A stretch of 28,315 bases of DNA from Glomus cerebriforme. Lineage: Eukaryota; Glomeromycota; Glomeromycetes; Glomerales; Glomeraceae. Each line of letters opens with the position of its first letter. The first letter of the stretch is position 1. This document shows, in pieces, positions 10,960-20,159 of this stretch. A program made the position numbers and the translations under genes. The notes under the pieces were generated by a model. That model saw only the letters and a list, made by a program, of their open reading frames with translations, was not told the origin of the DNA and made no database searches. The stretch covers positions 180,108 to 208,422 of the forward strand of contig QKYT01000021.1 of the NCBI GenBank assembly GCA_003550305.1, written 5' to 3'.

Positions 10960-11520
10960 TAATAAGTCAGCAAACAGATAATAAGAATAAGAAAAATAAG
11001 ATATCAGTAAAGTCATTTTATTAATCAAACATGAAAGGAGAAATAAGAATAAACAATTAATTAAAAAGAGAGTATATTGTGAAAACTATGGGATGGAAAA
11101 AATTGATAGATAAACAAAAAGTCAATAACATGGAAAACTTTTAAATAGAGCATATGAAAAACTGGGTGTATGGATAAGCGACAATAAAGAAATGGGTATA
11201 ACAACAAAAATCAAAATTGAATAATTAAGAAATAGATAGATATGAATGCATTCTATAAAAATTAGTTATTATTTTGGAAAACATATAGTAATAATATTAG
11301 TTTTAGTTCATTATTTAGTAGAAGATGTTCGATTAAAATTACATTAGTTATAACATTCAGTTTAAAAAAAAAAAAAATTTTCTTGATATGAAAAATTGTA
11401 AAAATTGGATTTGAATATCGAATCAATAAAATAAATATTAAATTATAATCATTTTAACAAACAATTCATAAATAACCAAATATATAATTAACCAAATATA
11501 TAATTAAAGTATACCAATAA
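10960..11520. other. AT-rich intergenic stretch, no gene seen
   Basis: Downstream part of the block shared with the 23 kb locus, then AT-rich DNA with a poly-A run near 11366. A short direct repeat (ACCAAATATATAATTA) occurs twice near 11475-11505. No exon recognised. Confidence 0.5.
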
Positions 11521-11651
11521 TTCATTTATTCAACTCTGAATATTCATTCTCGCTCCCACCGTGTTATATTTGCCAATAATACCAGATACTAACTAAATCT
11601 TGTGCTTTTTTTCCTCAAACCCGCTCCAAAAAACCATTCGCATTATCATAG

Positions 11652-12007
11652 ATCAACCCATTGCCACCAGTAAGTGAGTTGTAATAAATTTATTCAATGC
11701 AGTGGGCGTATAATGGCTTGATTTTTGATAGCCATTGTTTCATTATGTCATATTAATAATATCAAATATTTTTAATAGATAAACCACCAAGAAAGCGTCC
11801 CAAACTAGTCAGAGGTAGTATCTATAATTAATTTGAAATTCCTTCAAATACATCATTAATCTGATCATTCATCACTTTCCAGCTCTCGATGGGGAAAATA
11901 TGGAACAGATTTTTCATAATTCGCAAGAGATAATGTTTATTGAACAAGTAGAAAGTAAGATTTTCTGGAAATTTGTTAATAAATCCGTTCTGCGGAACCA
12001 GTCATAA
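11652..12007 (+). CDS. Partial spliced gene encoding a basic, NLS-like peptide
   Basis: Three exon pieces join in phase: 11652-11669 (after ATAG, ending before GTAAGT), 11779-11814 (after ATAG, ending before GTAGTA) and 11883-12007 (after CCAG, to TAA at 12005). The two introns are 109 and 68 bp. The joined frame reads QPIATNKPPRKRPKLV, then ALDGENMEQIFHNSQEIMF, then a basic tail ending LRNQS. PPRKRPKL is a classic-looking nuclear localisation motif. A perfect TACTAAC branch-point sequence lies near 11586-11592, upstream of the first exon. No ATG is present in the first piece, so the start lies further upstream and I could not place it; alternatively translation begins at ATG 11900. The sequence after GAAA at 11954 also looks like a donor (GTAAGA), so the last exon may end there instead. 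I recognise no family. Confidence rests on phase agreement and splice sites only. Confidence 0.45.
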
Positions 12008-12529
12008 TGAAATTTTATTGAGGATATTTTATAAAAATCAATCATATGAATCTATTACATAAAAAAACATTGAATGTATAAAAATATAATGATCTAACTC
12101 AAATAAACACAAGTATTACTTACACATTTTTTTTTTTTACAAAAAACATTTTATAACGTTTTAGAAATTATGAATTAGTCGATTAAAATTCTTTTAGTAG
12201 TAACTATGAATATAATATGAAATTTGGCTAATAGTATATATAGATTAATGGTTTCATAAAAGTATTTTAATCAAGATCTAAATGGACATCATTTTTAGCC
12301 CATCTTTTAAATATTGGTGCCGATCTATCGTCATTAACGGTAGGTCTTACCACTATAAAACAACAATGGAATGGATAAAATTAGAAATTTCCGGATATTT
12401 TGGTGTAATATATTTCGGATTTATATTAATAGAGAAAAAAAATAAAGATAAATATAAAAATTTGATCACATCTTTATTATGATTGTCAAAAACTACAACT
12501 GATAAAAAAAAAATGATTCTAAAATTATA
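12008..12529. other. AT-rich region with an unsupported 66-codon frame
   Basis: Contains one plus-strand ATG frame (12282-12482) whose product has no recognised pattern. Its position just upstream of the TLDc relic makes a decayed upstream part of the same gene possible, but I cannot show it. Confidence 0.4.
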
Positions 12530-13072
12530 ATGCTGAATTGATTTTGAAATGGATTAATATGAACAGCTCAAATGCATTTACTTCAATATTTCAAGATTTA
12601 TTTGTAATACTATGAACATCACTGACAGGTTCAAATTATTAATAATCCCGGGATGGATTTATACCTAAAAATTTCCATGAAGTTTGTGATAATAAATCTC
12701 ATACCATAACAGTTATTAAAGTGAAAGAAAGTAATGAAATTTTTGGAGGATACAATCTTATTATATTGAAATCTGATTCTGGTAGAAGTTATGAAAATAT
12801 TAAAGATAGTTTTATATTCTATTTAAGAATAATGATATTGAAAGTCATATTTTAAAGTCATACAAAGAATGATTTGATTTCTAAGGTTTTTGCAATAGAT
12901 TATGATCGTAATCATGGTTCGTCATTTGGTTTTTATAACCTTTTTTTAGTTGAAGATAATTTTCTTGACAATTCTTGATAATTATTGTATTCAATGGTCT
13001 TACGAAAAACTGATCAGAGAAGCTATGTATTTCTCTGTAGAATATTATTATAAAGTATTACAAATTAAATAG
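12530..13072 (+). pseudogene. Frameshifted TLDc-domain relic
   Basis: The pieces follow the order of a TLDc domain. At 12655-12855 the frame reads GFIPKNFHEVCDNKSHTITV, then IKVKESNEIFGGYN and SGRSYENIKDSFIF, before TAA. A second frame (12822-12872) gives FKNNDIESHILKSYKE and TGA. Back in the first frame, KVFAIDYDRNHGSSFGFYN runs to a TGA near 12977. A third frame gives WSYEKLIREAMYFSVEYYYK and ends at TAG (13070-13072). Weak upstream similarity (ELILKWIN near 12535) suggests the domain start. The family's FHxxCDNK, IKVK..EI.GGY and KDSFIF motifs and the SxE-Y C-terminal end are all present. TLDc domains are linked to oxidative-stress resistance and, in these fungi, usually follow BTB-BACK. 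Here no BTB-BACK lies in front; the only such relic is about 6 kb away on the other strand. Three frame changes and several stops make the copy dead. Confidence 0.75.
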
Positions 13073-13591
13073 GTTTGAATAAATTTATCTATGAAAATAA
13101 TTTACAGCTGATTTTGATTTTGCAATTGAATTAAAAATTTTCACATTATAAAGTCAAGTTAATAATACTGTATATAGTAGCCTTTATTAAATTTTTAAGT
13201 TATTGGCGCTAATAAATATAAGCAAGTATAAAGTACAAAGCATAATAAAATGAAAGTTGTAGCTCTTGGCATTTAAGTTAAATTCATTGTTCACTAAATA
13301 CTTTTGTTTTTTTTTTGCTAAACATTCGTCCGACTAAGAGAAGTGGTATTTCTTACACATTACCTATAACTGCATAATATTAACAGAGCAGAAAAGGATG
13401 AAAATTCACTACCAATAATTTTCTTGCAAAAGATGAAAATATTGGAAGATACTTACCGGTTATGGATGTAATGATGTGATGAATTTAATTATTTAATGGG
13501 TAGTTTAAACATATATTTTACGTTTATTTTTAAGTCACAGAGTCACAAGAGTCATTGAGTTATTCATAGAAGATGGAATTGTTATACTTAC

Positions 13592-14255
13592 AAGAACAAT
13601 GATAATCGCATGTTTTGCAAATTTCGCAATTTTTAAAATTGCCACACTCATAATCGACACACTTTCGTTCACCTTTAAACAAGAAAATTTAGCAATGACT
13701 CCGTGATTCTCTGACTCATTACAAACTTACTCATTTCATTATATATTTTTTTTTTTTATAACGCGAAATAAAAAAAAATGCCTTTAAATAAGAAAAAATT
13801 TTCTCGATTTAGATCAAAACTATAAAACTATAATTAGTAATCCTACGCGTAAGCTTTCAATGACTCATTGTGACAACTCCGCATCTTATGTAAAAATCTT
13901 GAAAATACGCAGTTATATTACCAAAAAGAAGTAAAGCATTAAAATATTATAATAAGGCAGGAAGAAAGATTACAGGCAGAACTAATTAAGTCTAATTTCA
14001 ATTAAAGATTATTTTAGGATCCGAAATTTATCGTGGCGCAGGAAAAAACTTAAGAATAGTATTAAGACCGAAGGAAAATTTTAAGTAATCCAAAATACAA
14101 TCATTAACAACATTTCTAATGTTAAAATTAATTAACATCTGTTTAAATGATTTATTGAATTATTACTTACTGGAAAATCTTTTGAATTCTTTTACTCCAT
14201 ATAATTCAATGATTACTATTTTGTTCTTGTGACAAATAGAAACATTTCTTTCGGG
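13592..14255 (-). CDS. Possible spliced Cys-rich protein, partial
   Basis: On the minus strand, a frame open from 14255 (after TGA) reads VSICHKNKIVIIELYG and ends at a textbook donor (TCCA|GTAAGT, exon end 14171). A second exon, 13672-13592, begins after TTTAAAG and ends at another textbook donor (TCTT|GTAAGTAT). The phases match (A + GT gives Ser). The second exon holds seven cysteines: C-x4-C-x5-C-x2-C-x2-C-x3-C-x-C if read through the donor. If the last donor is not used, the frame runs on to a TAA about 40 bases later. The start and any further exons are unknown, and the intervening intron would be about 500 bp, longer than others here, so an exon between may be missing. The cysteine spacing suggests metal binding or disulfides; no named family is recognised. 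Confidence 0.35.
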
Positions 14256-14550
14256 TCAATAATCATTAGTTTTTAAAGTTGTAAAATGAGATAGTTTATA
14301 TTCGTGAATAATTTTAGAAAACTTTAATATTCGATTGAATACTTGAAATAATTACAATTCTTATTTCTTAATTTTTTTTTTTTTAGACTAACTTACAAAT
14401 GAATTTATAATTTGCTTTCAAACTAATAAGTGGCTAAAATGCAAAAGATATACTAGGGTGAACAATTTGACCATTTAAAAATTCAAAACAAAAATTATTC
14501 TGAATTTTTTTTTATTAAGAAACGTCAAGATACAATTATATAGTTCATAA

Positions 14551-14967
14551 CCTTTTTTTTTAAAAAAAAAACATATACATGGTCATATTAAGAATAATAA
14601 ATTAGAAGTTTCCAGGATTTGGATAAGTTACCCACAATTCTTTGTCTATTTATGTTGTTTTTTTTTTTTTTTACCCTGGTGTGAAATGTTTTTTAAATAT
14701 GCAACAAATTTTAAAAAAAAATTTGTAAAGCAAATTAAACTATTTTTTTTAGGAATTTTTTACACTCAATTTAAATACTCAATTTTTCAATACAAAAAAA
14801 AAATTATTTTGATTTTCGCTCATGTTAAAAGCATGTGATTGATGACGAATACATATAAGGTCAGCGTATGCAGCTGCATGATTTTGAAAGTTACACTGAA
14901 TACTGTAAAATGATACACAAAATTTGTTGGCGTAAAATCCTTTTTTTTTAAAAAAAAAAAAAAAAAT
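14551..14967. repeat. Facing T-run/A-run homopolymers
   Basis: Blocks of T directly followed by A occur near 14551-14570 and near 14940-14967. Each is self-complementary. A perfect 12-bp palindrome ATGCAGCTGCAT lies between them at 14868-14879. They sit immediately upstream of the kinase gene and are prone to length errors in sequencing. Confidence 0.6.
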
Positions 14968-15037
14968 TTCTTTTTTATTTTATACTCTTAAATAATTAGA
15001 TTGTCTTCTCTGTCAAATATCCTAACCTTGTAACATT

Positions 15038-16958
15038 ATGGATTTCGTAAAAAGCTTTTTTCATTTTGAGCAAAAATATCTCAGTGACGATGTATTTGAA
15101 CAAATAAAATATTTTAACCATCGTTATTTAACTGAAGAACAAAAATTGTTAATTGATAAACTAATATTAAATGAAGAATTAAAAGAACGTTATAAAATAT
15201 ATGGTTTATGTAAAGAATGCAAACAACCTAACACTTGTTATCGATACTGTAAATCATGTTTCATTAAACAAATCGGGCAAGAATATCTCAGTGACGATGT
15301 ATTTGAACAAATAAAAGATTTTAAGTATTGGTATTTAACTAAAAAACAAGAATTGTTAATTGATAAACTAATATTAAATGAAGAATTAAAAGAACGTTAT
15401 AAATTTTATGGTTTATGTTGGCATTGCAAACAACCTAAAACTGAATATAAATGGTGTAATGTATGTCACGCAAACGATTTCAACAAAATTTCAAAAATTG
15501 GACTAGTGGTAATGATGATATTGACAAATTTATTCAAGATACTCAGTTATCAGCAACTAATGAACGTAAAGCATTAGAGTGGATACCTTATGATAGATTT
15601 TATGATATTNAATATATTGCAAAAGGCGGGTTTGGCAAAGTGTATAAAGCAAATTGGATTGATGGATTTATTTATAAATGGGATAATGAAAATCAAAATT
15701 GGAAACGATATGATCCTAATAAGTTTGTAGCACTGAAAAGTTTAAATAATTCAAAAAATGTTACATTAGAATTTATCAATGAGGTATAAATTAATTTNCC
15801 ATTTAATGAAATTTTGAAATATTATTTTTACTAATGTATTTTTTATCAAATGTTATATTTTAGATTACATTACATCATAAACTTAATGGATTTATTGTTA
15901 AACTTTATGGAATAACTCAAGATCCAGACACAAAAAATTATATGATGGTTTTGGAATATGCAAGGAATGGAAGTTTACGAAATTATTTAGATAAAAGTTA
16001 TAATAAATTAAGTTGGAAAACTAAAATTTGTGATTTATGGTGTATTACAATTGGGCTTGATGAAATTCATGAGAATAATTTAATTCATCAAGATTTACAT
16101 ATTGGCAATATACTTCATGGTAGATATACACATACATTTATAACTGATATGGGATTATGCAAACCAGCAGATTATAATGCATTAGAAAATACAAAAAAAA
16201 GTGTTTATGGTGTTTTACCTTATATTGCTCCTGAAATTTTAAGAGGACAAAATTATACCAAAGCTGCTGATATTTATAGTTTTGGCATAATTATGTATGA
16301 AACAATTTCTGGATTACCTCCTTATCATGATNTAAGCCATGATATAAATTTAGCAATGAAAATCTGNCAAGGACTTAGACCAANGTTTAATATTAAAGTA
16401 CCCCAATTGATTGTACATTTAATTAAACGTTGTTTAGATGCAAATCCATTAAATCGACCATCAGCACTAGAAGCTAGAAATATTTTAAGTCAATGGTATA
16501 ATGAACTTAGTGAAACAAAAGCAAAGGAAGCAGAAATATTTAAACAAATTAAAGAAGCAGATGCAATTAATAATAAATTACAAACTAATGTTCCTTCTAC
16601 TAATTTATCATACGAAACACATTCCGAAGCTATTTATACAAGTAGATTACTTAATTTTGATAATCTTTCAGAACCAAAAAATTCAGATGATTACTATAAA
16701 CAACATGATAATATTATAAGCAGCGAATATTCGGGTAAATAATCTTTTATTTATTCAAAAAAAAAAATTTTTTTCTTAGAAATAAAAAACTAACAAATTT
16801 TGTTTTATTAAATAGAATCTATCCGAATTGATTTTACTCAATTGAAAAATTAACGATGGTAAATTTTTTTACTAATATTAAATTAAATGTTGACATAATC
16901 ATTTTTAATTTATAATTCTATTTTTTTAGATCAAAATAATGAATCTAAAGGAAGTTAG
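15038..16958 (+). CDS. Tyrosine-kinase-like protein kinase with duplicated CxxC modules, frameshifted
   Basis: Exon 1 runs from ATG 15038 to 15783, intron 15784-15863 (GAG|GTATAA ... TTTTAG, 80 bp), exon 2 15864-16734, intron 16735-16815, exon 3 16816-16858, intron 16859-16929, exon 4 16930-16958 (TAG). The N terminus has two copies of a 69-residue module, each ending in CxxC...CxxC (Cys 58/61/71/74 and 127/130/140/143), likely zinc-binding. The kinase domain shows the glycine loop AKGGFGKVY, VALK lysine (codon 15736), HQDLHIGN catalytic loop (Asp 16092, Asn 16107), DMG metal site (16146), and APE (16227-16235). HRD is HQD, and DFG is DMG, but the catalytic Asp, Asn and Lys are kept. The C-terminal tail has a Glu/Lys-rich coiled segment and polar repeats. 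Two 1-base breaks occur: near 15470 the module frame must shift to reach RFQQNFKNWTSGN, and an A-run at 16845-16849 brings TAA (16851) unless one A is removed. N bases lie at 15610, 16332, 16367 and 16384. Sequencing error or a recent pseudogene are both possible. Kinases of this type are massively expanded in arbuscular mycorrhizal fungi. Confidence 0.85.
15077..15490 (+). repeat. In-frame 207-bp tandem duplication
   Basis: Two adjacent copies, 15077-15283 and 15284-15490, offset by exactly 69 codons inside the kinase gene. Long stretches are identical at the DNA level, for example around YLSDDVFEQIK and LLIDKLILNEELKERYK. Differences cluster in the Cys-module and the central linker. The near identity indicates a fairly recent duplication. 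Confidence 0.9.
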
Positions 16959-17220
16959 AAAATAATATTATCAATTTCTTAATTTGTATTTTTTCATTAA
17001 ATTTTTTTTCCAAATTATAATTTAAAATCTTCTTTTTATTGTATCTTTCATATGAAACTCAGAAGTGTAATTTAAAAATAAAATTTATCTATTATTTTTA
17101 TATTAATTGCCATAAATGGACTAGTCAAACTTTGTTTTTATAAAAGAAACTAATCAATAATAATTCTTAAGATAATATTTTTTGTTGAAAAATAAAGAAT
17201 TTTCATAATTATTTTTTTTA
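16959..17220. other. AT-rich stretch downstream of the kinase gene
   Basis: No exon recognised. It probably holds the kinase 3' untranslated region. It ends in a T-run plus AG that looks like a splice acceptor directly before the relic at 17221. Confidence 0.5.
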
Positions 17221-17491
17221 GACAAAAATATTTCTGGGTTTATTAATTCAGCAGAAGAAACTATTTTTTCACTAAATTCAAATATTGTAAAATATAATAT
17301 CCTTTAAAGAATTATTACAAGAATTAAATATATTTCTTTTAAATATGGATATTACAAAATATTATGTTGTTAAATTAATAAATAATTTTTTATTCGAATA
17401 TTCTCAAAATACTATTTATGATTCAAGTTTAATTGGATATTTTTATTAATATGGAATTGGACGTAGTTTATACGCTTGGAATATTTTTTAG
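17221..17491 (+). pseudogene. Decayed Sel1/kinase-linker type relic
   Basis: After an acceptor-like TTTTTTTTAG, a frame reads KNISGFINSAEETIFSLNSN and stops at TAA (17305). Shifting by one base at that point, the next frame continues as KELLQELNIFLLNMDITKYY, then INNFLFEYSQN and SSLIGYFY, then TAA (17447) in place of a probable Gln, then YGIG and a TAG at 17489. The pattern of a polar segment, then LIGYFY.YGIG, is that of the region linking kinase domains to Sel1 repeats in proteins of these fungi. It may be the remains of a C-terminal part lost from the adjacent kinase gene, or of a separate neighbour. Confidence 0.55.
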
Positions 17492-17847
17492 TCAAACCAG
17501 TAAAATTATGACACATTTTGTAATATTTTAAATTTTACACTTCAGAATAAAATTTTCTTTTGAAATAATTTTTAATTGATTTATTTAATTTTTTTTTTTG
17601 TAAAAAACGCATATCATCCTATAGGATGTATATATATGTAATATCACTTTCTTTAAACTTTTTTCAGTCTTTCCTAGAAAAGTTTTTTTTTTTACTTTTT
17701 TACTTGAAGTTTCATTACTAAACTAACATAATTATGAGTATGTATTTCTATTACTGACAAGAAGATTTTGTTTGAAAGGTTTTTTTATAATCAAATTTCT
17801 CGCCTTATGGCTTCTTATCCCCGAAACTCCTATCCTTTATACAAGCT

Positions 17848-17945
17848 GCAGTTCAATGGTAGAGCTGGTTGGTTGTGGTATGGCATGGTGCTATGCAAAA
17901 GGAGGAGCATAGTGACTTAAGTTCAATATTGGTAGGGCCAAATAT
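17848..17945 (+). other. tRNA-like A-box/B-box stretch, possible SINE head
   Basis: TGGTAGAGCTGG at 17857-17868, preceded by TTCAA, matches a tRNA D-arm/A-box. About 50 bases later AGTTCAATATTGG (17920-17932) resembles a degenerate B-box. The stretch is visibly more G+C-rich than its surroundings. It does not fold as a whole tRNA by eye (no acceptor stem seen), so a tRNA-derived SINE fragment or tRNA relic fits better than a working tRNA gene. Confidence 0.35.
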
Positions 17946-18156
17946 TAAAAATACAAAATTTCAAAAGGACGTAATTTATAATAAATAGTCAATAATAATA
18001 ATAATTATTTTTTAAAAATAAATATTGTTTCACAAGTTAATAATGAATAAATCACATGATTGAAGTTCAGGAGACCGGTTTACTTATTTTTGTATCAATT
18101 TTATAAAATACCCTACATACAACTACTAGTAAAATATTTCGGGTCTTAGGTCAATA

Positions 18157-18420
18157 AAAAGTCTAAAAGATGAAGAATCTTATGATTCTAAATCCAATAA
18201 ATATTAATTCATTATTAAAAGGAAACTAACTAATGAAGACTCTGAACTTGAAAACAAATTATTTAATTAAAAGTGTTATTTATAAATGTTCTATCAAAAA
18301 TTTTGATGGAATCATAAATTAAGCCAATTTCTTGTTGGAGAACCATCAGAGTCAAAATTGGTTATTCAAAAAGTAGTCCTTTTATCTAACCAATATCAAT
18401 TTATATTTAATTTATTATAT
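18157..18420 (+). pseudogene. Stop-riddled coding relic
   Basis: A single frame with no indels reads SLKDEESYDSKSNKY, stop, FIIKRKLTNEDSELENKLFN, stop, then after two more stops WNHKLSQFLVGEPSESKLV and IQKVVLLSNQYQF. The stops are TAA, TAA, TAA and TGA, each one base change from CAA or CGA. The composition is protein-like, but the family is not recognised. It lies directly beside the retroelement at 18480. Confidence 0.45.
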
Positions 18421-18479
18421 ATATTCATTCACAAATATACAAAAAAAATCGCATCTTTAGATTTTGTACAAATATAAAT

Positions 18480-20120
18480 TTGTTGTCCGAAGGGACAAAA
18501 GTATAAGAAAAGTGTTGTCAGATGGCGAGCTTATATTCGCGTTGGTAAATAATGGCAGGTTGTAAACTAATATTTTGATTGCATCCCAGGAGAGAGAAGA
18601 GGATTGTTTGTCAAATAAAAATTATGTTAAGGAGGAGCGATGCGAGCGTAAGAGATGTAAAATATCAGACGCGTATATTGGGCAAAGTAAAATATGGTCG
18701 TTAGAATCGACACTAAAATTACAGGACGGGCAAGGGATCGGGAGTTTTGGGTATATAGATGGGAAATTACGTTGCAATAAATCGCAGGTGGGTAATAAAC
18801 TATTAAGAGATTTAATTTTGTAAGAGATATAAGAACTAAGTTCTAAAGATGTAACTGTTGAATAGGGGTTGTATTTGAGCCATTGTTCCGTTAAGAAAAA
18901 GTCAATAGGGGTATTTGGAGAAAGGGAAAAAATATTTTGGTTGTTAAATGAGTTAATAAAATTGTTAAAGTATTTGCATGTGAAGACATTCATTGCCCAT
19001 TTACAGGCTGGTTTTTCTACAGGTCCGAGATTGAACCAAGTCAATGTGGCAGTTTAATCGGGAAGGAGTTTGGTGTTAATATAAATTAGTTCATGTGATT
19101 TTGCACCTTCTTTAGCTAAAGTATTCGTGGCGTCATTGTAAAAATTGTTACTGTGAGCTTTGACTTTGATGAGATTAACTTCAAGTTTTTGGTTGGTAAT
19201 AACGTAGTTGATAGCTTTCCAAATAAGAAAGTTATTGATCTTTTAGAATTTCCTTATTGATGTGAGGGGATTAATAATTTTGTGAAAGGTAGAGATACAA
19301 CATTGGAAATCTGTGTAAATATCTACATGTGCTGAATTAGGCATGGTAAGTAATGCGGTTAAGATTGCCATAGCTTCTGATCTGGTTGAGGATGGGTTTA
19401 AGGTTGTGTTGGCTTTAAAAGATATAGGGTTATTTTCGTCAATAATTTCAATCCAGCCGAGGCCCGATGAACACTGAGAGGATCCTAATGCGATAATTGA
19501 ACCATCTGTGTAAAATTTAAAATTAGAGGATGTAGAAAATTTGGTGCAAATTAATTTAAGGGATTCTATAATTGTGGAGCAGCCGGTCTATGTTATTGTT
19601 AATAGGCGTGATGGGAAAACCATCAGTTGTAATATCGTGCATGCTAAATGAGTGGGGACTGAAGTTGTCTTTCGGTACACTAAGTGAATTAATATAAATG
19701 TTCCAAATGGTAACTTTAAGGGTGTGAATAGGGGACGGTAACAAAACAAATTTAGGAAAGGGAGGACGTGAAAAAAAAATTGTTAATAAAAGATTTTCCG
19801 TGAATGGAAATTTTTGTGTAGATGAAGAGTAGGTTTCATAAAAACACATTTAGGTCATAAATCTCGATAGTAAGGGTGTGTAAATTACATCATTAACACG
19901 GTATGAGAATAGGAGGAAATTTTTTTGGTGATGAATATTTCGAAATATAGTCAGGAACTTGATGTATCCAGTGTTCTATATATGAGATGCTAGGTCCGAA
20001 TGGGTCATTAACTTGTTCAATAGTTCTGCCAAAGAGGGCATTTGATGTGGATGCATGCCAGAAAATGGTCAATTCTTTTGTAGGACTGTAATGAAAATCG
20101 AAGAAATCTTTAGGAGTTTA
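18480..20120 (-). mobile_element. LINE-type (non-LTR) retroelement, 5'-truncated, with dead RNase H
   Basis: Minus-strand pieces in the order of a LINE ORF2 3' half. About 20117-19890: PKDFFDFHYSPTKELTIFW, then NALFGRTIEQVNDPFG, YIEHWIHQVPDYISKY, and a stop pair. About 19849-19560 is a second frame. About 19560-19060 is an RNase H domain: YTDGSIIALGSSQCSSGLGW (Asp 19506-19504), RSEAMAILTALL (Glu 19377-19375), IYTDFQ (Asp 19311-19309), and IKVKAHSNNFYNDATNTLAK. The last catalytic Asp is Asn (19125-19123). A stop interrupts at 19245-19243 and another at 19056-19054. The rest, 19053-18622, is open and ends in a C-x2-C-x8-H-x3-C knuckle (Cys 105, 108, His 117, Cys 121 of the 140-codon part). No reverse transcriptase core is found upstream, so the copy is 5'-truncated, as usual for LINEs. 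The 3' limit is uncertain. The element is more G+C-rich than its flanks and cannot move by itself. Confidence 0.8.
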
Positions 20121-20159
20121 TGTGAAGGCAGTTTATACTCATGAGTATGCAGCGGAACA

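Noticed and set aside
12282..12482. 66-codon ATG frame before the TLDc relic
   Set aside because: No family pattern and no clear join to the relic; kept only as a note.
16501..16719. 72-codon frame inside the kinase gene
   Set aside because: Out-of-frame shadow of the kinase C-terminal tail.
18575..19057. Plus-strand frames opposite the retroelement
   Set aside because: The minus strand carries the recognisable zinc-knuckle and RNase H; the plus frames are shadows.
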